Source of the DNA: an uncultured Ruminococcus sp.
Lineage (GTDB): Bacteria; Bacillota; Clostridia; UBA1212; UBA1255
Length of the DNA stretch: 22,003 bases
Reading direction: 5' to 3'
Assembly (NCBI GenBank): GCA_902782885.1
Contig: CACZOW010000145.1
Coordinates: 1 to 22,003, forward strand
Shown here: positions 1 through 7,701 of the stretch, one piece after another
How the letters are laid out: every line of letters begins with the position of its first letter
How positions within the stretch are numbered: position 1 is the first letter of the stretch
Translations under genes and position numbers: made by a program
The notes under the pieces: generated by a model
Databases searched by the model: none
What the model was told of the DNA's origin: nothing
What the model saw: only the letters and a program-made list of their open reading frames with translations

Positions 1-1383
1 CCGCAGCGCGAGCGTATACCCGTACGTGCGCGCGTCGCCCATGACGCCTACGGTACGCGTGTCCGTAAGCACCGCAAAATACTGGGCACAGTTAAGCGCG
101 GGGTCTGTCCCTGTGTCAGTTTCCAGCTCCTCCCGGAAGATTGCGTCTGCCTCCCGGAGCAGGCGGAGCTTTTCTTCGGTGATCTCGCCGATAACGCGTA
201 CGGCAAGGCCGGGGCCGGGGAAGGGTTGACGACGGACCAGTTCGCGCGGGATGCCCAGCTTTTCGCCGACTTCGCGCACTTCGTCCTTGAACAGCTCCCG
301 CAGCGGTTCCACTATGCCTTCAAATGCCATGATCTTCGGCAGTCCGCCCACGTTGTGGTGGCTCTTGATCACGGCGGAATCGCCTTTGCCGCTCTCGATC
401 ACGTCCGGATATATCGTGCCCTGCGCCAGCAGGTCCAGCTGTCCGAGTTTTTTTGCCTCGTCTTCAAACACGCGGATGAATTCTTCGCCGATGATCTTGC
501 GCTTTCGCTCCGGTTCGCTGACGCCTTTGAGACGGCTCAGGAAGCGGTCTTTGGCGTTGACGCGGATGATATTGAGCCCGAGCCGGCCGCCCAGCGTCTT
601 TTCCACGTAATCGCCCTCGTCTTTGCGCAACAGACCGTGGTCAACGAACACGCTGAAAAGATTGCCGCCGATCGCCCTGTGCAGCAGCACCGCCGCTACG
701 GAGGAGTCAACGCCGCCGGACAGCGCCAGCAGCACCTTTTTGCCCGCGAGCTCCTGACGGTACCGCGAGACAGTGCTCTCGATAAAATCGTCCATGACCC
801 AGTCCGCCGCGCAGCTGCAGATCTCAAAAATGAAATTGCGCAATATCTGCGTTCCGTATTCGGTGTGGCTGACTTCGGGATGGAACTGCACGCCGTACAG
901 CCGGCGGGATTCGTCGCACATGGCGGCGCAGGCGCAGTTGTCCGTGCGGGCAATGTTGCGGAACCCTTCCGGCAGCACGGTCACCCGGTCGGTGTGGCTC
1001 ATCCAGCATACGCTTTCGCGCGGCACGTTCCGGAACAGCACGCTGTCCCCGGCGTACAGCACGGTCCTGCCGTATTCGCTGCCGCCCTCCGCGGGGGCAA
1101 TGCGGCCGCCTTCGGTGAACGCCAGCAGCTGATGGCCGTAACAGATCCCCAGCACCGGGATGCCCAGTCCGGTCACGGCGGAGTCAACGCGCGGAGCCCC
1201 GTCAGCGTACACGCTGTTCGGCCCGCCCGTGAAAATGATGCCCTTATATCCCGCGGCGGCGATCTCCGCCGCACTGATCTTATTGTACGGCTTGATCTCG
1301 GCGTATACATGCTCCGCGCGCACGCGGCGGGCGATCAGCTGATCGTATTGACCGCCAAAATCCAGGACCAGGATCTTGTCCAT
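1..1383 (-). CDS. guaA: GMP synthase (glutamine-hydrolysing), C-terminus outside window
   Basis: Converts XMP to GMP using glutamine and ATP; cytosolic, last step of guanine nucleotide synthesis. The visible 461 codons start MDKILVLDFGGQYDQLIARR and carry the class I glutamine amidotransferase domain, with nucleophile Cys in GICYGHQ and a downstream GVQFHPEVSHTEYG block. The ATP pyrophosphatase P-loop LSGGVDSS follows, then the start of the dimerisation region (RQPFPGPGLAVRV, VGVMGDARTYGYT). About the last 50 residues lie beyond position 1. The ATG at 1381-1383 has GGAGG seven or so bases upstream, inside the 12-bp gap to purB, so it should be the last or near-last gene of the purA-purB-guaA group. 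Oddity: near 98-119 the coding strand holds a copy of the window's dispersed repeat, read as DTGTDPA, where Bacillus GuaA has a segment about three residues shorter. Confidence 0.97.
   Translation of the reverse strand, partial: MDKILVLDFGGQYDQLIARRVRAEHVYAEIKPYNKISAAEIAAAGYKGIIFTGGPNSVYADGAPRVDSAVTGLGIPVLGICYGHQLLAFTEGGRIAPAEGGSEYGRTVLYAGDSVLFRNVPRESVCWMSHTDRVTVLPEGFRNIARTDNCACAAMCDESRRLYGVQFHPEVSHTEYGTQILRNFIFEICSCAADWVMDDFIESTVSRYRQELAGKKVLLALSGGVDSSVAAVLLHRAIGGNLFSVFVDHGLLRKDEGDYVEKTLGGRLGLNIIRVNAKDRFLSRLKGVSEPERKRKIIGEEFIRVFEDEAKKLGQLDLLAQGTIYPDVIESGKGDSAVIKSHHNVGGLPKIMAFEGIVEPLRELFKDEVREVGEKLGIPRELVRRQPFPGPGLAVRVIGEITEEKLRLLREADAIFREELETDTGTDPALNCAQYFAVLTDTRTVGVMGDARTYGYTLALR
98..119. 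repeat. dispersed palindromic repeat, copy inside guaA
   Basis: Plus-strand GCGGGGTCTGTCCCTGTGTC is nearly identical to the copies in trmB (GACGCGGGGTCTGTCCCC...). On the guaA coding strand it reads D-T-G-T-D-P-A in frame, after the conserved ADAIFREEL stretch and before the QYFAVL stretch. Confidence 0.75.
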
Positions 1384-1395
1384 AATTGCCTCCGC

Positions 1396-2811
1396 TTATT
1401 TATCGATCTCGGCCGCAAACGCCTGCGCGCCGGCCGTCTTTTTCCTGACTTTCTCCACGAACGCTTCCACCTGTTCCGCGCAGCGTCCGACGTACAGCGC
1501 CGGATCCAGCAGTGCGTTCAGCTCTTCCGCGTTCAGTCCCAGCTCTTTCTGCGCCAGCAGTCTGTCCCCGAGATCACAGCGGCCGCCTTCCTTCAGCACG
1601 GCGGTCGCCTCCATGGAGCACCGACGGATCAGTTCGTGGATCTGCTGGCGGTCTCCGCCGCGCTTGACGGCTTCCATCATGATGTTTTCGGTGGCAATGA
1701 ACGGCAGATATTCGCGCACGGTGCGGTCAATTACTTTTTCGTTGACCCTGAGCCCCGCCGCGACGTTTCCGAGCAACCTTAAGATCGCGTCCGCGCACAG
1801 GAAACCCTCCGGCAGACTGATGCGCCGGTTCGCGGAATCGTCCAGCGTGCGCTCCAGCCACTGGGCGGAGGCGGTGAGGGGCGCGTTTGCCGCGTCGGAT
1901 ATCAGGTAGCGGGAGAGGGAACAGATACGCTCGCAGCGCATCGGATTGCGTTTGTACGCCATGGCGGAAGAACCGATCTGTTTGTCTTCGAAAGGCTCCT
2001 CCAGCTGCCGGTCGTGCTGCAGCAGCCGGATATCCGTGGCGATCTTGTTCGCGGTCTGGGCGATCGAACTGAGCGCGTTCATGATCCGGCTGTCCGTTTT
2101 GCGCGGGTAGGTCTGGCCGCACACGTCGAAACACTCGTCAAACCCGAAATCCGCGGCCAGCTGACGGTTCATTTCGTCGATCTTGCCCGCGTCGCCGTCA
2201 AAAAGTTCCATAAAACTGGCTTCCGTACCGGTGGTGCCGCGGCAGCCCAGGAATTTGATATTGCCCAGAGCAAAATCCACCTCGTCCAGATCGGAGCAAA
2301 GGTCCTGTATCCAGAGGGCGGCGCGTTTGCCCGCGGTGACGGGCTGCGCGGGTTGGTAGTGAGTGTAGCCGAGCGTGGGCAGCGCCTTGTATTTCAGCGC
2401 AAGATCGCACATTGTGCTTATGACGCCGGCCAGCTCGCTCCGGATATAACGCAGCGCGTCCCGGTAGATGATCAGGTCGGCGTTGTCCGTAACGTAGCAG
2501 CTCGTGGCGCCGAGATGGATGATCCCCGCGGCGGAAGGCGCCGCCTTGCCGTACGCGTAGATATGCGCCATAACGTCATGCCGCACTTCTTTTTCCCGCG
2601 CCGCGACGCAGTCATAATCGATGTCGTCAACATGCGCCGCCAGTTCGTCCACCTGCGCCTGCGTGACCGGCAATCCGAGGCGCATTTCCGCCCGCGCCAG
2701 AGAGACCCAGAGCCGGCGCCACGTCTGATAACGCGTGTCCGCGGAAAACAGTTTCTGCATGTACTCCGACGAATATCTTGCCGAGAACGGCGATTCATAT
2801 CTGTCTGTCAT
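1396..2811 (-). CDS. purB: adenylosuccinate lyase
   Basis: Cleaves adenylosuccinate to AMP and SAICAR to AICAR, releasing fumarate; cytosolic homotetramer of the fumarase/aspartase superfamily. The 471-residue product begins MTDRYESPFSARYSSEYMQ, typical of the longer PurB type of Firmicutes and animals. Visible signatures are HLGATSCYVTDNADL (substrate-binding Thr/Ser region), TLGYTHYQPAQPVTAGKRA with the catalytic His, and the superfamily signature region GSSAMAYKRNPMRCE with the flexible-loop serine. The chosen ATG at 2809-2811 overlaps the purA stop codon as ATGA. The frame stays open for 50 more codons upstream, but those lie within purA and do not resemble the family. Translational coupling to purA is likely. 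guaA follows after 12 bp. Confidence 0.97.
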   Translation of the reverse strand: MTDRYESPFSARYSSEYMQKLFSADTRYQTWRRLWVSLARAEMRLGLPVTQAQVDELAAHVDDIDYDCVAAREKEVRHDVMAHIYAYGKAAPSAAGIIHLGATSCYVTDNADLIIYRDALRYIRSELAGVISTMCDLALKYKALPTLGYTHYQPAQPVTAGKRAALWIQDLCSDLDEVDFALGNIKFLGCRGTTGTEASFMELFDGDAGKIDEMNRQLAADFGFDECFDVCGQTYPRKTDSRIMNALSSIAQTANKIATDIRLLQHDRQLEEPFEDKQIGSSAMAYKRNPMRCERICSLSRYLISDAANAPLTASAQWLERTLDDSANRRISLPEGFLCADAILRLLGNVAAGLRVNEKVIDRTVREYLPFIATENIMMEAVKRGGDRQQIHELIRRCSMEATAVLKEGGRCDLGDRLLAQKELGLNAEELNALLDPALYVGRCAEQVEAFVEKVRKKTAGAQAFAAEIDK

Positions 2812-4094
2812 TTCCGCTTCCCCCTGAGGATGATGCTGTCGCGTTCCGCGCCGACCGAGACGAATGTGATCGGGCAGCCTATGGCGTTTTCCACGTATTT
2901 CACGTACGCACGGGCTTCCGTGGGCAATTTTCTCCATTCTTTTATGCCGGATATGTCGCATTTCCAGCCGTCAACATATTCGATGACGGGTCTGGCGGCT
3001 GCCAGCTTTGTCGGGAATGGGAAACGTTCCGTCCGTACGCCGTCGATCTCATATGCGGCGCATACCGGGATCTTGTCCATATAACTGAGCACGTCCAGTT
3101 TGGTCAGCGCGATGCCGGTGGCGCCCTGCATTTTTACGCCGTAGCGCGTTGCCACCAGATCGATGGGGCCGACGCGGCGGGGGCGGCCGGTCTTGGCGCC
3201 GTATTCCGCGCCGGCGGTGCGCAGTTTGTCCGCCTCTTCACCGAACATCTCGCACACGAACGGGCCTTCGCCGACGCAGGTGGAATATGCTTTGACCACG
3301 CCGATGACGCGGTCAACATGTGCGGAAGGGCAACCGGCGCCGATCGGCGCGTACGCCGCGAGCGTATTTGACGACGTGGTGTACGGATAAATGCCGAAAT
3401 CGATATCCCGGAGCGTGCCGAGCTGCGCCTCGAACAGTATGCGTTTGCCGGCCGCCGCGGCGTTGTCGATATATTCCGACGTGTCGTACACAAAAGGCTT
3501 GATCTTTTCGCCGTATTCGTCCAGCCAGCCGGTCAGTTTTTCGAGTGTGTACGGCTGCGCGCCGTAAACGCGCTCCAGCGTGAGATTCTTCCATTCGAGC
3601 AGCTCAGACAGGTGCGCTTCCAGCTGCGCCCGGTCGAACAGTTCGCCGGCCATCACGGTCTTCTTCTGAAATTTATCCGAGTAGAACGGCGCGATGCCTT
3701 GCTTCGTGGAACCGTATTTTCGGTCGGCAAGGCGGTTCTCTTCGAGCTCGTCCAGGTCGCGGTGCCAGGGCAGCAGCAGCGAGGCGCGCTCGCTGATCTT
3801 CAGGTTTTCGGGAGTGACCGGTACGCCCTTCGACGAAACGGTCTCGATCTCTTTCCAGAGATTCTCCGGGTCGAGGGCAACGCCGTTGCCGAGAATGTTG
3901 ACAACGCCTTCGCGGAATATGCCGGAAGGGAGCAGATGCAGCGCGAATTTGCCCTTGTCGTTGATGACGGTGTGGCCCGCGTTGCCGCCGCCCTGATACC
4001 GCACAACGATATCGTACTGCTCCGTGAGCAGATCTACCATCCTGCCTTTGCCTTCATCGCCCCAGTTGATGCCTACAACCGCACAGTTACTCAT
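2808..4094 (-). CDS. purA: adenylosuccinate synthase
   Basis: Couples GTP hydrolysis to condensation of IMP with aspartate, the first committed step to AMP; cytosolic. The 428-residue product starts MSNCAVVGINWGDEGKGRMV, carrying the N-terminal GDEGKG phosphate-binding loop. NAGHTV follows with the catalytic His, then the IMP-binding region around STKQGIAPFYSDK and the GTP-binding end, with TGRPRRVGPIDLVATRYG conserved. The ATG at 4092-4094 has GGAGG eight bases upstream; upstream in-frame codons were rejected because they precede this site and are unlike the family. It overlaps purB by four bases. It lies 130 bp downstream of asnB and has its own extended -10 promoter, so it can be expressed apart from the nitrogen genes while also receiving read-through. 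Confidence 0.97.
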   Translation of the reverse strand: MSNCAVVGINWGDEGKGRMVDLLTEQYDIVVRYQGGGNAGHTVINDKGKFALHLLPSGIFREGVVNILGNGVALDPENLWKEIETVSSKGVPVTPENLKISERASLLLPWHRDLDELEENRLADRKYGSTKQGIAPFYSDKFQKKTVMAGELFDRAQLEAHLSELLEWKNLTLERVYGAQPYTLEKLTGWLDEYGEKIKPFVYDTSEYIDNAAAAGKRILFEAQLGTLRDIDFGIYPYTTSSNTLAAYAPIGAGCPSAHVDRVIGVVKAYSTCVGEGPFVCEMFGEEADKLRTAGAEYGAKTGRPRRVGPIDLVATRYGVKMQGATGIALTKLDVLSYMDKIPVCAAYEIDGVRTERFPFPTKLAAARPVIEYVDGWKCDISGIKEWRKLPTEARAYVKYVENAIGCPITFVSVGAERDSIILRGKRK

Positions 4095-4134
4095 AACATG
4101 CCTCCGTGATACAAGAATATTAAGTTTGCGGCAT

Positions 4135-4143
4135 ATTATATCA
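4135..4143 (-). promoter_or_regulatory. extended -10 promoter for purA
   Basis: Minus-strand TGATATAAT is a perfect TATAAT preceded by the TGN extended -10 motif, about 40 bases before the purA ATG. The hexamer 17 bases further upstream (TATCAA) is a poor -35, so the promoter depends on the extended -10. The 130-bp asnB-purA gap (4095-4224) is AT-rich against the background. Apart from this promoter it shows only a short TGCCGGCA palindrome. Confidence 0.7.
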
Positions 4144-4224
4144 TTTTCTGTAGGCTTTTGATATATTTTTATTGCCGGCAGACTTGTTTTCCGTATCATT
4201 TCCCGCGCCGTTTCATTCGTACGT

Positions 4225-5808
4225 TCATTTGCCGCTGTCCCCGTAGTTTGCCAGTACCCGCGCGGACGGATCGTTCACGTCGCAGCCCTCCCAGGATCTG
4301 TTGGGCATCCAGAAATCCGCGATCATCTGCGACTGCCCGGGATAGTAATTTTCGAAGATGTCCCGGTACAGCAGCGACTCTTTTGTGAACGGTCTGGCGT
4401 GGCCGTATTTCGCGCGCCCTGCTTCGAATTCCGCGTCAGTGTATTGCTGTTCCGCGTACGCTTTCAGGTAATCTACCATCGAATGACCTACGGCATCTGA
4501 AAACGCCGCTTTTTCCCGCCACAGAATGCTGTCAGGCAGGTAACCCAGCCCCTCGAACGCGTGCCGCAGCAGGTACTTGCCCTTGCCGTAACGGTTCAGT
4601 TTCATTTGCGGGTCAAGAGACATCACATACCCGGCAAAGTCCAGATCTCCGAAGGGCACGCGCGCTTCCAGGGAGTTGACCGAGATGCACCGGTCGGCCC
4701 GCAGCACGTCGTACATATGCAGCTCCCGCACACGCTTTTCTGCCTCGCGCTGGAATGCTTCCGCGTCGGGGGCAAAATCGGTGTATTTATAGCCGAACAG
4801 TTCGTCGGAGATCTCTCCGGTCAGCAGGACACGGACGTCGGTAGTCTCATGGATCGCCTTGCAGACCAGGTACATTCCGATGCTGGCGCGGATCGTGGTG
4901 ATGTCGTATGTGCCCAGAAGTTCGATCACTTTTTTCAGGGAAGAGATCACGTCTTCGGGCGTCATAAACACTTCCGTATGTTCCGCGCCGATGTGTTCCG
5001 CCACCTGCCGCGCGTATTTGAGGTCAATGGCGTCTTCACTCATTCCGATGGCGAACGTTCTTATAGGACGCGTACTTTTCCGGGCGGCAATGGCGCACAC
5101 CAGCGAAGAATCCAGCCCTCCCGACAGCAGGAACCCGACCTTGGCGTCTGCTACCAGACGTTTCTCTACACCGGCAACCAGTTTTTCACGTATTATGCGG
5201 CACGCGGTCTCAATGTCGTCCTGACACACCGCACTGACTTTTGAAATGTCGCGGTAGCATACGAATTTGCCGTTTTTGTAAAAGTGCCCGGGGGGAAAGG
5301 GACGTATCTCGAATACCACCTGTACGAGGTTTTTTGCCTCGCTGGCAAACACAATGGTGCCGTTTCTGTCATACCCGTAATACAGCGGCCGGATCCCGAA
5401 CGGATCCCGGGCGGCGATCCATTCGTCCGTCCGCCCGTCGTAGATGACGCACGCGAACTCCGCGTCCAGTTTTGAAAAGAGGTCTGTCCCCTGTTCAAAA
5501 AAAGCGGGGAGGAGGATCTCGCAGTCGCTGCCGCTGCGGAACGTGTAGCCCAGGGCCTCGAGACGCGCCTTTTCTTTCTCAAAACCGTACAGTTCGCCGT
5601 TGCACACGGCCAGACAGCCGTTGAGCTCGAAAGGCTGCATGCCCTCCGGAGTCAGGCCCATTATCGACAGCCGGTGAAAGCCCATGGCTCCGCTGCCGGC
5701 CGCGATCATCCTGCTGTCATCCGGACCGCGCGATTTTGTCCGCGCGAACCCGTCGGTAAACGCGCGTTCGTCCGCAACGGGACCGCAATACCCAATTATC
5801 GAACACAT
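4225..5808 (-). CDS. asnB: asparagine synthetase, glutamine-hydrolysing
   Basis: Makes asparagine from aspartate, glutamine and ATP in the cytosol. The 527-residue product starts MCSIIGYCG, so Cys2 becomes the class II amidotransferase nucleophile after Met removal. RLSIMG and CNGELYGFE complete the glutaminase domain. The C-terminal synthetase domain has the PP-loop LLSGGLDSSLV, GEISDELFGYKY and an RxKxxFSDAVG-like segment near the end. Length is slightly below E. coli AsnB (554). The ATG at 5806-5808 has GAGGAG upstream, inside the 12-bp gap to amt, so it is co-transcribed with amt. Between domains, 5470-5500 carries a copy of the dispersed repeat, read in frame as FFEQGTDLFSK; by comparison with E. 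coli AsnB this adds no obvious length. Confidence 0.95.
   Translation of the reverse strand: MCSIIGYCGPVADERAFTDGFARTKSRGPDDSRMIAAGSGAMGFHRLSIMGLTPEGMQPFELNGCLAVCNGELYGFEKEKARLEALGYTFRSGSDCEILLPAFFEQGTDLFSKLDAEFACVIYDGRTDEWIAARDPFGIRPLYYGYDRNGTIVFASEAKNLVQVVFEIRPFPPGHFYKNGKFVCYRDISKVSAVCQDDIETACRIIREKLVAGVEKRLVADAKVGFLLSGGLDSSLVCAIAARKSTRPIRTFAIGMSEDAIDLKYARQVAEHIGAEHTEVFMTPEDVISSLKKVIELLGTYDITTIRASIGMYLVCKAIHETTDVRVLLTGEISDELFGYKYTDFAPDAEAFQREAEKRVRELHMYDVLRADRCISVNSLEARVPFGDLDFAGYVMSLDPQMKLNRYGKGKYLLRHAFEGLGYLPDSILWREKAAFSDAVGHSMVDYLKAYAEQQYTDAEFEAGRAKYGHARPFTKESLLYRDIFENYYPGQSQMIADFWMPNRSWEGCDVNDPSARVLANYGDSGK
5470..5500. repeat. dispersed palindromic repeat, copy inside asnB
   Basis: On the coding strand TTTTGAA...TTCAAAA form a perfect 7-bp outer inverted repeat around GAACAGGGGACAGACC. 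The stretch from the T run to GACC is identical over about 24 bases to the copy at 17653-17674 in trmB. The inner arm after ACAGA has decayed (CCTCTT in place of CCCCTG). Confidence 0.75.
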
Positions 5809-5820
5809 TGCCGCTTCTCC

Positions 5821-7587
5821 TCACTCTACGTCCTGCAGGGCGTCGTAGCCCTCTTCGCCGGTACGCACTTTGACCACGTTCTCCACGTCATACACGAATA
5901 TTTTGCCGTCGCCGATATGGCCCGTATAGAGCACTTTTTTCGCGGTCTCGATGACCTGCCGTACCGGCACTTTGCTGACCACGATATCCACCTGGATCTT
6001 GGGCAGCAGATTCGCTTCTATCTGAACGCCGCGGTAATACTCCGGCTGTCCTTTCTGCACTCCGCAGCCCAGCACGTGAGATACGGTCATACCGGTGATG
6101 CCTATATCCATCATCGCGTTTTTCAGCGCTTCAAACCGCGGTTCCTTGCAAATGATCTCTACTTTGGTGAATTTGGGCTGATCCGGATCGAACGATGGCA
6201 ATTTTTTGACCGGGATCGCTTCCGCGGCAGGTACGTCGCCGTCAACGGCCTGCGCCTCGCTGTATCCGCCGATGCTTCCGTAATCCAGACTTTCCACCGC
6301 GGGCACAAAGTCGGCGTACGCGCTGGGCAGACCGTGTTCGGTCTTGTCCAACCCTTTGATCTCTTCTTCGAGTGAAACGCGCAGGCCTATAGTCTTCTTC
6401 AGCACCAGGAACGTTGCCGTCATCATTGCGGCGGTCCACGCAAGGATCGCGAGAATGCCCAGACACTGTACGCCGAGCAGCCTGAAACTGCCGGTGTAGA
6501 ACAATCCTTTCAGCCCGGCGGGAGCGGCGGGATCCGCCAGCAGCCCGACGGCAACCGTGCCCCACACACCGTTGGCCAGATGCACGCCCACGGCGCCGAC
6601 GGGGTCGTCAATATGAAGTTTTATATCCAGAAATTCCACCACAAGCACCACGATCACGCCGGAAACGGCGCCGATCACGGCGGAACCCAGCGCGTTGACT
6701 GCGTCGCAGCCGGCGGTAACGCCCACGAGTCCGGCCAGTGACGCGTTGATGCACATGGAGACGTCCGGCTTGCCGTTCCTGATCCACGTGAAGATCATCG
6801 TCACGCACGTTGCCACCGCGGGGGCAATAGTGGTGGTGACAAAGATGGAAGCCAGCGACGTGCCGTCCCACGCGGCCGCGCCGTTGAAGCCGTACCAGCC
6901 GAACCAGAGAATGAAGCAGCCCAGCGCGCCGAGCGTTATGGAATGGCCGGGGATGGCGTTGACTTTTTTCACTTTTCCGGCGTTATCTTTTATATATTTG
7001 CCCAGCCGCGGTCCGACCATGATCGCGCCGATCAGCGCGGTGATGCCGCCGACGGAGTGGATCGCCGCGGAACCGGCAAAATCGTGAAAGCCCAGTTTTA
7101 CCAGCCAGCCTTCCTGATTCCAGACCCAGCCCGCTTCAATCGGATATACGAACAGTGAGATGACGCCCGAATAGATGCAGTAGGAGATGAACCGGGTCCG
7201 TTCCGCCATTGCCCCCGACACGATCGTGGCGGCGGTGGCGCAGAATACCAGGTTGAAAACGAACGCCGGCGCGTTGCCGTCCTTCAGAAACGCCCCGAAG
7301 TCAGTGAGGATCTTTAGGTTGGGAACGCCGATGATCCCGAGCACGTAATCTTCCGCCATCATCAGGCTGAAGCCGAGCAGCACGAATACGACCGTGCCGA
7401 TGCAGAAATCCATCAGGTTCTTCATTATGATGTTGCCGGCGTTTTTGGCGCGCGTGAATCCGGTCTCCACCATGGCGAATCCGGCCTGCATGAAGAACAC
7501 CAGCGCCGCGCCGATCAGGAACCATACGCCGAAAACTTCTTTTGAAGCGCTCGCTTCTATTAACTTTGTGATCTCTTCCGTAAACAT
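5821..7587 (-). CDS. amt: ammonium transporter with fused C-terminal PII domain
   Basis: Inner-membrane ammonium channel fused to its own PII signal protein; 588 residues. Residues about 18-410 are Amt/Rh: a series of hydrophobic helices with AGFAMVETGFTRAKNA, the AIHSVGG and VGVHLANGVWGT histidine segments of the pore, and conserved FGWYGFN. A linker rich in Glu, Ala and Pro spans about 411-472. Residues 473-588 are a complete PII fold: FTKVEIICKEPRFEALKNAM, a T-loop with EYYRG including the Tyr-Arg-Gly at the usual modification site, LLPKIQVDIVV, and TGHIGDGKIFVYDVENVVKVRTGE. The ATG at 7585-7587 follows GAGGCGG. In most bacteria GlnK is a separate partner encoded beside amtB; here it is tethered. 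The gene sits 12 bp before asnB and 114 bp after glnN, fitting a nitrogen-limitation operon. Confidence 0.95.
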   Translation of the reverse strand: MFTEEITKLIEASASKEVFGVWFLIGAALVFFMQAGFAMVETGFTRAKNAGNIIMKNLMDFCIGTVVFVLLGFSLMMAEDYVLGIIGVPNLKILTDFGAFLKDGNAPAFVFNLVFCATAATIVSGAMAERTRFISYCIYSGVISLFVYPIEAGWVWNQEGWLVKLGFHDFAGSAAIHSVGGITALIGAIMVGPRLGKYIKDNAGKVKKVNAIPGHSITLGALGCFILWFGWYGFNGAAAWDGTSLASIFVTTTIAPAVATCVTMIFTWIRNGKPDVSMCINASLAGLVGVTAGCDAVNALGSAVIGAVSGVIVVLVVEFLDIKLHIDDPVGAVGVHLANGVWGTVAVGLLADPAAPAGLKGLFYTGSFRLLGVQCLGILAILAWTAAMMTATFLVLKKTIGLRVSLEEEIKGLDKTEHGLPSAYADFVPAVESLDYGSIGGYSEAQAVDGDVPAAEAIPVKKLPSFDPDQPKFTKVEIICKEPRFEALKNAMMDIGITGMTVSHVLGCGVQKGQPEYYRGVQIEANLLPKIQVDIVVSKVPVRQVIETAKKVLYTGHIGDGKIFVYDVENVVKVRTGEEGYDALQDVE

Positions 7588-7617
7588 AAAAACCGCCTCT
7601 TTAATTAACGAAGGGGT

Positions 7618-7643
7618 GAGACCCGCGCTCAAAACGCGGGCTC
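7618..7643 (-). promoter_or_regulatory. leader hairpin before amt
   Basis: In the 114-bp glnN-amt gap, CCCGCG (7622-7627) and CGCGGG (7635-7640) with outer GAG/CTC form a stem around a CTCAAAA loop. No U-tract follows on the minus strand, so it is not a classical terminator. A second GCTCAAAACGCG copy lies directly beside it. Its role is unknown; mRNA stabilisation or an operon boundary is possible. Confidence 0.4.
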
Positions 7644-7663
7644 AAAACGCGTGCCCGGGACCC

Positions 7664-7698
7664 CGTTTTTTTGAACACGGGTCTGTCCCCATGTTTAT
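7664..7698. repeat. dispersed palindromic repeat, copy after glnN
   Basis: GAACACGGGTCTGTCCCCATGTT lies a few bases past the glnN stop codon, preceded by seven Ts on the plus strand. One G of the GGGG arm is missing relative to other copies. Confidence 0.8.
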
Positions 7699-7701
7699 AA
7701 T

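Noticed and set aside
226..1782. 518-codon open frame on the plus strand across guaA and purB
   Set aside because: It is antisense to two clear genes, crosses their junction, and its translation has no recognisable motif. High GC makes such frames common here.
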